Positions 51,201 to 62,881 of a stretch of 64,000 nt of DNA are shown in pieces; the stretch's first letter is position 1, and the number at the start of each line of letters is the position of its first letter. The position numbers and the translations under genes are program-made. This DNA is from Onchidella celtica (lineage: Eukaryota > Mollusca > Gastropoda > Systellommatophora > Onchidiidae): NCBI GenBank assembly GCA_963931925.1, contig OZ007569.1, positions 71,013,035-71,077,034 on the forward strand, read 5' to 3'. The notes under the pieces are model-generated. The model saw only the letters and a list, made by a program, of their open reading frames with translations, was not told the DNA's origin and made no database searches.

Positions 51201-52195
51201 AGTGTACTGCCCCTGTGGACAATCTTATGGGGTTTTACTTCTCTGGAGATGACATTTCTCAGGTCTCAACTGTTCTTTCTCCCGTGATAGGCAGTGGGAC
51301 AAAAATGCTGGCTTGTCTCTAAATGAAGTTTGATTATGAACCCTATGGTGAAATTTAAATATAGTTTGCATGTGTTCCTTATGATCCCTTTGAATAAAAA
51401 AGAAAATGTTGTCATTTGTAATTGCGCACATTCCCTGTAAAATACTGGTTTTTTTTGATATTTTACTATATCCAGCGTTCCTGTTTCTTTGTAAGAATTT
51501 CAATTCTACTTTCTCTTTCGGCTTTTGCATACAAAAACCATCTTTTTGGTTCTCTGAACGAATCAAACCTTCAGTCCCCTGAACCAGTAACTATCATTTT
51601 CTTCTAAAATTTAAACACAATTTACACAAAAATGTGCAACAGTTGAAATGACAACATTTGGCTATTTAATTTGTGATTAAAATCTATCTTAGAACTTGCA
51701 TGTAATAAAAACGGATCTTCCCTTGGGGTTGCTTAATGGAATGACAAGTTACTGCTTTGGTCCCACCGCCTAAGGACATCACTCACTTGCTTTTCATTCA
51801 CTTTTTCCATACAACTCACAGAGAACTGTGACCACAACACTTTCTCCATGACAATTACTAAAAACTATGCTCACACATATACACACATACAGACAGACAG
51901 ACAATCTCATCTGGCCTCATCAATGGATAAAACAGTTTTTCCCAAACAGAGCAGAATTACAGGAAACATCATCAATTTTTGCTTAATTCCCCAAACCTCC
52001 AATCGCTATACATATCTACAGCAACTGATCCCGGGCTGATGGGATTGGAAATTTCGACATATAAAACAGCCCACAGTCAAACACTTGAACCTCCTGCCTT
52101 CAGACAGGAAGTTGTACTTAGTATTTTGTTGTTCAGACCTGCGGTCTGCACTTCTCTGAAAATGCTTGTCCAAGGGTAAAATGTTAAACTGCCCT

Positions 52196-52201
52196 TTTAT
52201 T
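52196..52201 (-). terminator. ASB3: Candidate poly(A) signal of the ASB3-like gene
   Basis: AATAAA on the - strand 195 bp after the stop codon. The downstream GT-rich element is weak. Confidence 0.35.
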
Positions 52202-52395
52202 TAAATAAAGAAAACTTAGAATTGAAATCATGCCTTTGACAACGTAATTTGGCATTTTTTGAATCTGGGGAGAATTCCGGGGCTATCACTATTATTTCCA
52301 GGACTTTTCAGATGTTTTTGCTCCTCGGAGTACCAGAGCTGCTCGGGAACCTTGCTTGATTAACTATGGTTCCTGATGAGAGTATATAAGTGATC

Positions 52396-55300
52396 TCAAT
52401 GGTTGACATCTCCACCATCATCTGGGCTGACAGTGATGAACTTGAGAATCATGTCCTGGAGTGGAGGCTCCAGCTCTGAAAACATCAAATAGTCCTGAAG
52501 TACCAGTGGGATTCTCAAGTTCTCCATAGCTGAGCGACAATAGCGGTTCTCTTTACCCAGTTTGTGAACGACAACTCGGCGACAACGATGGGACAGCAGA
52601 TTGGTTTTTTCTGGAGAAATACAAACAGCAGATTTTTCATGATGGGTAAAACATGACCTGAGGATAGAACTGTTAAATACGAGATCTTTGCTTACTGGGG
52701 ACCTTAGCATAATGGCCGATGGCCCCAGAACTGTTAAATAACCATGTAGAAACTGATGAAATGTTCTGCAACTGCCACTGCTTAGTGTGATAGGCTTATA
52801 AAAATATTTCTCCTTTCCCTCCATCTGGTTTAAAATATGTAATTGTGCTTGAAATGGACATGGGAACAACTGATAGAAAAATATCCAAAATTTCTAACAT
52901 ACACATCATTGCCAGCCACAACACTGCATGTAACAGACCCATAAATTATATTGGACAACATAGGAAACAGTGCTTATTAATAATAGTAATACTGTCCCTT
53001 CTAAATGATTTTGAATCAAGAATTAGAAGAAAAGAGAAAGAAATGCAGAGGAAATTTCTGTCTCAGGGGAAAAAAAAAGTTTAAAATCTGGACATCAGAA
53101 AATTTCCGGTGGATTCCAATCCTTTTGAAATGTTTGGTATCCATTCCCCTCACTACCTGTAATAATTAGACTTAATGTTGACGGCCTATACAGTTTTTTT
53201 ACTGGAAGATTTCTTTACCACTACCACTTGAACAGCAAAATTAAAAGTAACAGGTAGAAACACAAGAGCATGTGATATTGCAACAGACATCATGATAAAT
53301 CTTATTCCTGTCCATGTCTAGTGACAGTCCCCACTATGCCATCTGAGCTAAATTCAAATGGTGTATTTTATACTGTACTTATACATAAGGAAAAGATGAA
53401 TGTTGTACACTCCCCGTATGAGAAATGAAAAATAAACCAAACAATAAATTTTACAAAAACTGCTGTGTTGTGTCAATTTCCTAATAAGGTTGCACACCCG
53501 TTTGTGTTGCACTGCTCTTATCTGTTTTCCAATTAATTTTTTTTCCCATTTCTAATTATTTTGGAATTTATTCTATGGTTTATCCACTGTTCTTTTCTAC
53601 ACAGAGCTTTGCATCATAGTTTTTCTTTTTTTTTCCTGGCTATATTTAACTTTATTACAAGCCCCGCTGTGACTCCCACAAATTGCTTTTTGCAATATTT
53701 TGAGTCTCACCTGAGATAGTTTGAAGCACCTTCCGTTGACTGGCTTCAAAATGGAACAAGATGTGACGAGGGAGGCTGGCATGGTCGCTGATACACATCA
53801 ACAGAGCCAGCACAGGCACCAGGTTCTCTTTACGATGAAACATGTGGAACATGAGCCCAAACAGATTGGTGATGGCTGGACTGCTTACGTTCTCACCCTT
53901 CAAGGGGTCACTAATGTCAAACAGTGAATGTGATTCCGCTCCAGCCAAAAACAGTTGCCAGATAAAGAATATCTGAAAATTTGGCTGGCGAGAGTTGCGT
54001 ACTATCATGGCTGTCAAGTCCCGTTCTAGATCTTTCTGAAAGGCCAACAGCATGGCCACATTCCCTGTCACATTTTTATGGTAGATATTTGGTGAGGCTT
54101 TGCAGCGAAGTAGCAGCTGGAACAAGGGAACATTATTGGTCCACAAGGCCACAAGTAGAGGGGAAAGTTCATCCTCCGTTTCAGAGGCATTGGGAGAGAT
54201 GCCGTGTTTTAAAAGATACTCTGCTCCATTGACAGGCCAGTCTGAGTCAATAAGACACAAAAAAGAACATTTTGCTGCTGGTACGAGCGCACTGACTAAA
54301 TGACTCAGTTCCAGTGTCAGATAAGATGGGATGGGAAAGACGCGGTTGATGGTCAAGTATTCATGCAAAAGTTTGAGGATGCCTGTGTCCGGGTGTTTCA
54401 AGGCCTGGACCAGAGGATGCATGGCGTCCACTTCTCCGTGCTCAAACACACTCATGTCTGTGTGGGGAATCAACAGCTCCACACAACTGAAACCAGCAAA
54501 ACAATTGGATGTATTAGCTCAATATGTACAAATTTCTCCAGTTCTAGGATAATTCTGTCCTTCCCCACCCCCCACCCCAAACTACCTAGACAATGGACCT
54601 TCCCCCTTTCCCACCCCATCCCCACACACAATTACTCATTGGGCAATTCCCTCACCCCGCCCCTCCTCCCACAACTGCCCCCAGACAATTGCACAGTCAT
54701 GCCCCCCCCCCCTTCCTCCATATGCACACATACACAAACACACCTACAACACTTCCAACTGGTCCTGGACAAATGCCTCCAATTTCACACAGAGAAATTA
54801 AGATAAAACACAGGAGCTGAGGGTTTATCGTCTATGAGCCTCCAGCATCGTGTGGAGAGAAACAAGAATTCAGTTTGTGTGCACCTACCTGAGATGGCCA
54901 TTACAAACTGCAAATTGCAAAGGGGTGGCGTTATCTCCATCCGCAGCAATGTTGGCATTAGCACCGTAATGAAGAAGAAAAGATACAATGGCATGATGAC
55001 CCTCCTGGGCTGCAATCAGCAGTGGTGTAGCATTGTCTGAGGCAGCTGCATTAACTATGTGCATGATACCTGGACATGATAATGAGCAAAGTTTTAGATT
55101 CAATCACAGATCATAATCACAACAGCAATAGCAACAATGGCAATGATGGTTCAACATACAAATTATTCATCCCGTACATTAAGGAGACTTTCCACTTATA
55201 AAATTTTATTTTACAGGAGTCAAAACGAGAACATCCCCTTTGTTTCTACATGAATTAATTCCCAGAAGCATCCACCTTATCTGCGGGTTGTGTCTTCACA

Positions 55301-58300
55301 TGGCAAACAGAAACGGCAAACAGTAAAGAAAGGTAATGACAGTCCATCTAGTAAAGGAATCACAATTCTTCCACATCAAATGCAATTGCACTGTATAACA
55401 TCCACATGGCTGCTACTCTAGCCCAAAATACTATTTCATGAATTTCGCCATCTTTTGTAACTATTCTAACTTTCCCGATAACAATTTCCACAGCATGTTG
55501 AGAGAAGTCCGAAAATTTCTGGAAAAGTGACATTTCTGTATCCATATCCCCTTCAAACAAATCTGTGAATGATGCCAACTGTGATGACGTCATGCTACAC
55601 TCTAATGAATTAATGACAGACTGACATCCAACGCTAGGCCCTGGCTTCAGATGGTAACCTCCATCTCACATAGAATATACCACAGACAATGTGAAATACT
55701 GATGTTGTTTTAAGCTGAGAATGTATTTGTAAATCAAGTCAATTCCATTATGTCCGAATAGATGAAATGCATACCCTTTCATGACAGGAAATCAACAAAT
55801 TCTGTATTCTCTTTTCCTTCCATTCTGGTATGGCATGAGACCTTATGTCTATCTACTCAAACCTTGTTTTACCAAACTGACCTCTGTCTTTGGCATGCTT
55901 GATCATCAGCCTGACGCAGTCAGTGTGACCTTTGTGTGCTGCCAGGAACAGCGGAGACAGATTGTGATCCGCATAGACATCAATGTCTGCACCATGCTGA
56001 AATGGAGACAAAGGTATCAACCATCAGGCATTTCAATCTACAAATGAATACTTAATAATTTAAGCAAAAGCAGTGATGCTCAAACCATAAGAAACCTATC
56101 ATCTTGCTCATCTCCACCAAAAGCCGATTTTCTTTCTACATTTAATATCAATCCAATTTTAAATATTGGTTAATGAGCCTGCTACACATTCTCCAGAACA
56201 ATTTGTCATCATAGATTAGAGCGTACAAATATCCCAACCCATCTTCAGTTAAAGGAAAACTTGGCCACTTCACATTATAAAACGTCTTTTGGACTCTTTG
56301 ATTGTGCTTTGGACTCACACCTTATGTTGCAAAAACCATAGTGAGGAGTGTGCATTGTTCAGCATGTAGTAGGGGAAAACATGTAGCAGTGAAGGGCTTA
56401 CTACCAGCAATTTAATCTCACAGCCCTGAGATGTGGGCTGTTTCCTTGGGATTTCCATCCCCAGATTGTTACAAATGCTTATAAAATATGAAGAATCCAT
56501 TGCAGATAACAACAAACAAGAACTGACACACACTTACCTGTAGAAGCAGATTTACACAGGGTGTCAAGCCTTTTTCTGCTGCCAGATGCAAGGCCGAATA
56601 GCCTGTGTAAATTCTGGCATTGACATCAGCATCTTTCTTGACCAGCGTACGAAAACACTGGAAACTGCCGGAGTTCAAAGCTATTGAAACAACAGAAAAA
56701 ATATGTTACATACTGGTCCCTGAGCTTTATAAAAAAATATAGAACATCCACACACATTCCCCACCCCACTCCAAATCAGACAAGAAACTTTTCCTTAAAT
56801 AACATTTCATTTACACATGGGTTTTTAATTTGATATGGGAATATCAGGCCATCTGCATGCTACATTTTTCAGGTCAGGCCGTTTTTGTATAAAAAGTCTG
56901 GTCTATATACTATTGCATAATGCAAGGACTACAGCATCTGTTCTTCACCTCAAATTTACAGACCTGATGGAAACTCATGTACGAATGAAAGACTTCCTTG
57001 AAAAACTTACCCTCCCAGAGAGGTGTGTACCCTTCATTGGTAGTGAAATCCACATCAGCTCTGGCACTGATCAGGGCCACCACTGCATCATGATGTCCCC
57101 GTCTTGCAGCCAGAATGAGAGGAGTTTCTTTGGCATGCGTAACCCAATCAGGATCCACTCCATCTAAATTTAAGGACAAAAATTTAACATGCAATTAGTT
57201 ATACACTGTTCAACTTCTCCCAATCTCCCAGGTTTTGCCTGTAAATGAGTGAAATTTATTGACTCTGATTCTAAATTTAATATTTCTTGGTTACCAAAAA
57301 AGCTGACTAGTTTAATTAGTACCCACTGGAAGGACACACAATATGGGTGTTTCATTTCATTCTCCACCTACTTTAAACATGTACAGGCTTGTCTTGCACA
57401 TAATCAACATAATTCCCCAACTACAAAAATAATACACTGCAACTATCTCAGATTTTCTCAATTCATCACTTAGATGGCATCAAATTTTACCCACCCCAAA
57501 ATGTGCTCTTCTATGATGTTTGCAAAATGGCTTTAATGTCATCAGAAATATTTTACCTGGCTCCTGTTAATGGTGACAATTTTATTCACATATTTCACAC
57601 GTAGTCTACAAATGTGCACAGTTAACAATATCCATTACGATCAAGGTGGTGCAAAATTAATAATAATAATTTCATATTCATAACAATAATAATAATAATA
57701 AATGTATTAGCACCCTACCATCCATGGTGGTTACCCAAGGTGCTTCACAAATTTAAACCTTTCATATAAAATCTACATTAAAAAACAGAAACATCAGTCA
57801 GTTTTGGGCAACCACTGACATCAATCAAAGCAAGGACAAAATGAACAAATAAGCTCAAATGAAAAATCAGAAGTTCTTTCTTGAGACCAAAAACAAAAGA
57901 ACAAAAACGTCAAAGCTGTAGAACCAAGTTCATGTGTACATCACGTGTCAGTGTAACCGCTACCTTTTACAACTAAGTTTATGAAATAGGTGACCACTGG
58001 TCAAATGACCTACAAACTCTACTAAGACTACTGTTGTTTCCCTCATCTATGTCATGTCTATTGAAATGTATCCTTGTGTTTAAATGATTTGATCTGTAAA
58101 AATGTTGTTTTCACAATCAACTGCTTACTTTGCCGCAACAAGAATTCCAAACAGCCTGTATTGCCATGATATGCTGCTTCATGAAGAGGACTCCATCCAC
58201 GATTGTCAAACACATCAATAGGCCTGCCTGTAGAGAATGGAAGAACAAGAAATAAATGTTGTAACTGTCTTTTTTTTTTAATGCCAAACCTCTCATAGCT

Positions 58301-59324
58301 AGGGCTATTTTATTTCTATGAAAAATTTCCCTGGGCACCCTCACAGCTCCTAGCCAAGCTGTAAATATCAAAGACTATTCACTTAGAAAAAAGGTTCCCG
58401 CAGCCACACTGTGGAGTTAATTTAAATTTGATTAATATTATTCATCTGTTAACCAAATTACTGAAAACAAGACTTGCTAATTCAAAAATCACTTACTGAC
58501 CAAATATTATTATTCATCTGTTAACCAAATTACTGAAAACAAGACTTGCTAATTCAAAAATCACTTACTGACCAAATATTATTATTAATCTGTTAACCAA
58601 ATTACTGAAAACAAGACTTGCTAATTCAAAAATCACTTACTGACCAAATATTATTATTAATCTGTTAACCAAATTACTGAAAACAAGACTTGCTAATTCA
58701 AAAATCACTTACTGACCAAATATTATTATTAATCTGTTAACCAAATTACTGAAAACAAGACTTGCTAATTCAAAAATCACTTACTGACCAAATATTATTA
58801 TTAATCTGTTAACCAAATTACTGAAAACAAGACTTGCTAATTCAAAAATCACTTACTGACCAAATATTATTATTCATCTGTTAACCAAATTACTGAAAAC
58901 AAGACTTGCTAATTCAAAAATCACTTACTGACCAAATATTATTATTCATCTGAAACAGTGTAAGCCTTTATAGCATTCCTTTTTTTCTTTTTCTTGCCAC
59001 TTTTTAACTTTGATTCAAGCCCTGCTGTGATCTCACAGATTTTCTGTTGTTTTTTCATATTTTGTCAGTCATTTAAGGTATGATCTTTATAGCATCTGTG
59101 TTCCATTCAAGATTCCTCTATCAAAGTGTAAGAGAAGGCTGTCTGCTTGTTTTCCTGAAACAGCAATGGCCACAGAAATCACATTTCTTTCTGTCATGAG
59201 TTGAAGACAATGCAATGAACCTACCCTGCCACACCATTTCCTGCAGTCCCATCAGATCTCCCAGTCGGGCAGCCACCCCCACTGTGGCATATTTCTGGGG
59301 ATCTTGTTGCAACTCAGTCTGCAT
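52396..59324 (-). CDS. ASB3: ASB3-like, ankyrin repeat and SOCS box protein (complete, 8 coding exons, 593 aa)
   Basis: Coding exons 5' to 3': 59324-59225, 58227-58129, 57163-57011, 56680-56538, 55996-55882, 55069-54889, 54486-53711 and 52610-52396 (TGA), 1782 nt in consistent phase. The ATG follows an in-frame upstream TGA, so it is the first possible start. The N-terminus (YATVGVAARLGDL, then DNRGWSPLHEAAYHGNTGCL) matches ASB3 closely (human: [30 protein letters not shown]). About six ankyrin repeats span residues 15-265, with textbook TPL..AA..GH helices. Residues 265-520 come from one 776-nt exon with degenerate repeats. A SOCS box follows: BC-box LLSHRCRRVV at about 527 and Cul5-box-like IPLVLQDYL at about 551. 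ASB proteins are substrate receptors of Elongin B/C-Cullin-5 ubiquitin ligases. Human ASB3 is 518 aa. 5' UTR exon end at 59370; its partner exon upstream was not resolved. Confidence 0.9.
53605..53700 (-). repeat. Dispersed repeat R1 copy abutting an ASB3-like donor
   Basis: R1 sequence in inverse orientation (AGCCCCGCTGTGACTCCCAC read on +) ends about 10 bp from the splice donor at 53710 of the large ASB3-like exon. Confidence 0.5.
55360..55673 (-). CDS. Possible alternative terminal exon of the ASB3-like gene
   Basis: In intron 5, sense strand, an open frame of 104 codons plus TGA follows the acceptor-like ATTCTATGTGAG. Its phase (1) fits exon 5. Contents include NSLECSMTSSQLASFTDLFE, EIVIGKVRIVTKDGEIHEIV and a hydrophobic end WARVAAMWMLYSAIAFDVEE. 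If used, it would end the protein after about five ankyrin repeats and remove the SOCS box. It could also be a transposon remnant; I do not recognise the sequence. Confidence 0.3.
58434..58952 (-). repeat. 72-bp tandem repeat, 7 near-identical copies, carrying splice-site consensus
   Basis: Copy starts (CTGTTAACCAAATTACTG) at 58446, 58518, 58590, 58662, 58734, 58806 and 58878, exactly 72 bp apart. The only evident variation is CATCTG versus TAATCTG. On the - strand, the sense of the surrounding ASB3-like gene (intron 1), every unit contains CAGTAAGTGA (a perfect GTAAGT donor) and CTTGTTTTCAG (pyrimidine-rich acceptor), 36 nt apart. Confidence 0.95.
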
Positions 59325-59888
59325 GTGACTTGGCAGCTCAGCATGCAGGAGTCAGGAAGCCACTGTATCACTGAGAAATGTATACCAGGGTAAAGATACG
59401 GTGAAATGTACAAAACTGAAATTTAGTTAGCCACTTCACATCACACCAAATAGCCCACTGTACAACCGATGGATACACTGCACGCTACAGTTAGGTGACT
59501 AATCACCCAACCCTTCACACTGCAACACTTCAAGCCTGAGTTTGTGAAGCTTTGCATTACTGACTACATGCTGTACAAAATATGTTTAGGTACAAAACAT
59601 CATTATATTCCTGTCTTCTACTCTTACAAACCTACAGACTGCTACGTCTTGCCTCAATGTAGGTTTACTATGAGTGGAGTATAAGATTTTAGTGGATTTT
59701 CAAACTTGCCCCAAAACTGTGTGTCTACAGGGAATAATTACTAACACAGTATTTGGAGGAAAGTGAAGGGTATTTAAGTCGTGAGATGTGAAAAGGCTAA
59801 GGCTTATAGTTATAAGTATGCATGCAGAAGTACAAATTCATGAGGGGGGCCATCCTGTAAGACCCTGCTTAATAACACTTTTATTCAG

Positions 59889-59957
59889 GCTCCCCAGTGG
59901 CATGGTAAGTAACTCGCCTGCTGAGTTGATAAGGTGGGTTCGAATCTCAACAAGAGC
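59889..59957 (+). repeat. tRNA-like sequence, probably a SINE head
   Basis: TGGCATGGTAAGT resembles a pol III A box and GGTTCGAATCTC a B box with one mismatch, about 35 nt apart; GCTC at the start pairs with GAGC at the end. The acceptor and anticodon stems are otherwise broken, so this is a tRNA-derived SINE or pseudogene, not a functional tRNA. Confidence 0.5.
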
Positions 59958-60288
59958 TGACTTTTGTACTACTTTTTGCCCCACTAATCACGGCTGCTTT
60001 GCTCCAGAGTATAAAATTGTGACTAAGAATCTAAGATTTTTTTTTTTTTGTAGATGAATGATTAGCCAATTTTGTCGGGTGTGAAATCACAGAGAAAGTC
60101 AAACCATGCAAATAAAAATGAAACTAAACTTCCATGCAAACAAAAAAGTAATAAAACAAAACATGACAAATAGCTGAAGCAGAAGACCCCCAAAATATAT
60201 TTTTACAAATACAGGGTAGATCTAAGTTACCATAGAGAGGGATGAAATTTTCAGCTCACATGACTAAAGGAATTCATTTATTCTAGGC

Positions 60289-60666
60289 CATGGGTGCTAC
60301 AGGCTTAGAGATCTGAATACTGAAAATGGTAGCTGAGTAGAACTGAATACTGAAAGTGGTCACAAAGTAAAAAAAAAATACCTTTCTTGCGGCTTGAACT
60401 TAAAAGAAACAAAATGGTTGAAGAAAGTACGAAAAGTATTCGTGTTTCGATACCGAACGATACCTTGAATAGAACGAGGACTGGCTTTAATTTAAACATT
60501 TTTTTTCCTCACGCAAATGAGTTCCGGCTGCCTTCGTACTTCGCCTTTTTCACTATACTTGCGGATCAGAAAGTTATTTTTCGGCGATTTTCTGAATACG
60601 GAAAATGTTTTTTAGGGGATCGGCGAATACGGAAATCCGTCATATTACGGAAAAATAGCACCCATG
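60289..60666. mobile_element. TIR element M1, copy 2 (378 bp, 8-bp target duplication)
   Basis: Same 11-bp ends as copy 1; flanking octamer TTCTAGGC duplicated exactly (60281-60288 and 60667-60674). Left arm 60289-60399 (111 bp) and right arm 60521-60666 (146 bp) have the same lengths as in copy 1, but the 121-bp core 60400-60520 is different. Lies upstream of the ASB3-like start codon. Confidence 0.88.
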
Positions 60667-60889
60667 TTCTAGGCCTACATGTTTAAAATTTGATTTACAT
60701 TTTTATTTCTAATTAGCAACTGTCCAGTTCAATGAATATATATAGGCCTAGGCTAAATAAAATGAGCAGGAATAAATTATAAAAGAAGTAATCTGGAACA
60801 CACTAGTAATGATTAATTTCCCATGGCACCAATTTTGCAAAATCCTTAGGAAAATAAATGATTCCTAATCAAGTAATAATGACAAGGTT

Positions 60890-61000
60890 TAAAAAAAAAA
60901 AAAAAAGGCTCCGGCATGGAGCTGAACCCAAGACGGATTGAACCCATGGCCATAGTCTCTGACTAATAACTGCAGATGTTAGTCACTGCGCCACCACAGA
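60890..61000 (-). repeat. tRNA-derived SINE-like sequence on the - strand
   Basis: Read on -, GTGGCGCAGTGACTAAC resembles an A box and GGTTCAATCC (60944-60935) a B box, followed by a T run at 60906-60890 that could be a pol III stop. The cloverleaf is not intact. Confidence 0.45.
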
Positions 61001-61154
61001 CCACGATAGACTGGAGGAACTTTTCCATAGTAGACATCACAAAACCAAGGAATTTTTCCATAGTAGACATCACAAAACCAAGGATCTTGTCCGCAGACGT
61101 CTGCGAATAAGCACTTCATTTAGTAAATTAGTAGGCCTAGCCAATATAATATAA

Positions 61155-61475
61155 TCTAGATATCTAGATCTAGATTTCTTGTTGAGGTTATATATAGTAA
61201 AAAAATATAGATCTAGATTTCTAGATATCTAGATCTAGATCTAGAATCTAGATCTAGAGTCTAGATCTATATGCAGTCCAAAATAAAATATAAAGAAAAA
61301 AGAACTGCTACCGCAACTTCGCACGATCTGCAGTTTCCAATAATGGAAAAAGTACGCAGTGTTCCGCAGATCCTCAAAGAAACTGGGAACGACAATCCCG
61401 TATCCTGTGCTAGATCTAGATCTAGATCTAGATCTAGAGTCTAGACTCTAGTAGATCTAGATCTAGATTCTAGTC
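61155..61475. repeat. CTAGAT hexanucleotide tracts near the ASB3-like promoter
   Basis: Self-complementary (CTAGAT)n runs at 61155-61177, 61208-61271 and 61410-61474, interrupted by unique sequence; another at 63654-63697. Confidence 0.9.
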
Positions 61476-61599
61476 CAGACACTCGACTGACTTGACACAA
61501 GATTAGATCGAGGAAACGTCTTTTGGGAACAAATTATCAAAAACAACTTCAGACTAACCGATTGAAACACCACTATCTTGAGTTTAAAAATTACGCTGG

Positions 61600-61800
61600 T
61601 GTGATCTCCATTTTTTTAGGCCAACTATAGAATGTTTTGCCGACACAAACAGACAAGGTGCTATCCATTTCTGTGCACAGCACCCATTGACACCGGAAGT
61701 TTGCTCGAACGGAAACAACGGTGTAGATGAATTTTTCAATTCTTTTTTTTTTTCGCTGCCATTTCGGGGGCGGAGGGGGGGGGGGAGAGAGAGACATAAT
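61600..61800 (-). promoter_or_regulatory. ASB3: Possible ASB3-like promoter
   Basis: Contains ACCGGAAGT (about 61692-61700, + strand), a consensus ETS/GABP site, in a locally GC-richer stretch upstream of the predicted 5' UTR exon. No TATA box. The transcription start cannot be placed from sequence alone. Confidence 0.35.
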
Positions 61801-62159
61801 GAAGAGCCATGCTTGGCCTATCTCGAAAGATGAAAACTTCATCCCTTAAATGTCCATAATTAAAAATGTTTTATCTCAGGGCGATCTTTCCATTGACTCA
61901 AAAGGGCGATGTTAACGGAAGCCCCCACCATAACATCTAGCAGATCCAGCTGTATAGAAACTATCTGAGAGAAATGCAGAGAGAGGGGGGAGGACACAAA
62001 CTGGTTTATCTCGAGCAACGCTTGGTGCCTCAGCCATGGTGGGCAACCGTCCCCCCTCCCCCCGCAAACGGACGGTGAGGGGAGAAAACCGCCATGTCTT
62101 TCCAACCGTTTCTCCAGTTTACCCAAAGCATATCACCACCACCTTAAATGTTGTCATTA

Positions 62160-62420
62160 TCACCTCAACCACCACATAACAATATTATTATAATCAACTC
62201 CACTGCCTCCACCATCATCATCCGCAACAGCAACAAAAATGATACGAGCATGATGATCATCACTATATTCACAGTCTTTACTGTTACTATCAGAGTCACA
62301 AAAATCCCCCCCCCCCAACCCCATCATCACCGTCAGCTTCTTCTTATTGTTATTCTTTCTTCTTCCTCTTCTCTTCACCATCATCTTTATCATCAACACT
62401 GAATGCAGGATTTCTTCTTC
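62160..62420. repeat. Trinucleotide-rich low-complexity stretch
   Basis: ATC/CAC/TTC-rich sequence (CACCATCATCATC, CTTCTTCTTATTG, CTTCTTCCTCTTC) producing Asp- or Ser-rich open frames without coding support. Confidence 0.8.
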
Positions 62421-62761
62421 TTCCGTTAAGACTGCAGCCTCATCATTGAGGACTAGTGCAATCGCGCTTAGTGACTCAGCAGGTCGAGTCTTTGAGGGTA
62501 AAAAGTCATACATCTCATATTATTTATAATTTGTCCGTGGAACGATGTACAGAGCACGTGTTTAGCTCATTGAGTGTGAAGACATGCACTATTCTATCGA
62601 TCTGCGGGCGCGGGTGCAAGGGCGGTCCAACGAAAACCCCTGCCGTACATGTTTCACCCGAGCGTGGATGACACCCACTTTCTGTGCCATGTGAAAAGAT
62701 TAAATTTAAATCACCAGTGGGCACACGCTGTCGCCGGAGGCCACAGAGGAACAGACCTCAA

Positions 62762-62811
62762 CCAGAGATATCTTACAACAATTAATTAGATATAGTGTAA
62801 GATATCTCTGG
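62762..62811. repeat. Perfect 16-bp hairpin flanked by CCTCAA direct repeats
   Basis: Arm CCAGAGATATCTTACA (62762-62777) and its exact complement (62796-62811), 18-nt AT-rich spacer. CCTCAA occurs immediately on both sides (62756-62761 and 62812-62817), as a 6-bp target duplication would. Confidence 0.85.
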
Positions 62812-62881
62812 CCTCAACCGTTACGGGTCCTCGCTTAGTTGCGGGAGTGGGCAATCATCCATATTGTGTTAGCATCCTCCA

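Larger units (their letters stand above)
43000..52190. other. Gene-poor stretch between the C2orf73-like and ASB3-like genes
   Basis: No multi-exon coding structure was found on either strand. It holds repeat R2 copy 2 (about 43190-43310), the nested transposons at 44660-45274, R1 copies (47385-47490, 49985-50115) and R3 copy 2 (about 49400-49800). Two - strand open frames (50697-50903 and 51225-51566) look mildly protein-like but have no recognised family and no exon partners. Part may be long 3' UTR of either neighbour. Confidence 0.5.

Noticed and set aside
53655-54482. Single 275-codon - strand gene
   Set aside because: This is the large seventh exon of the ASB3-like gene read through its donor at 53710; the exon starts at 54486 in phase with exon 6.
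59889-59957. Functional tRNA gene
   Set aside because: A and B boxes are present, but the acceptor and anticodon stems do not pair.
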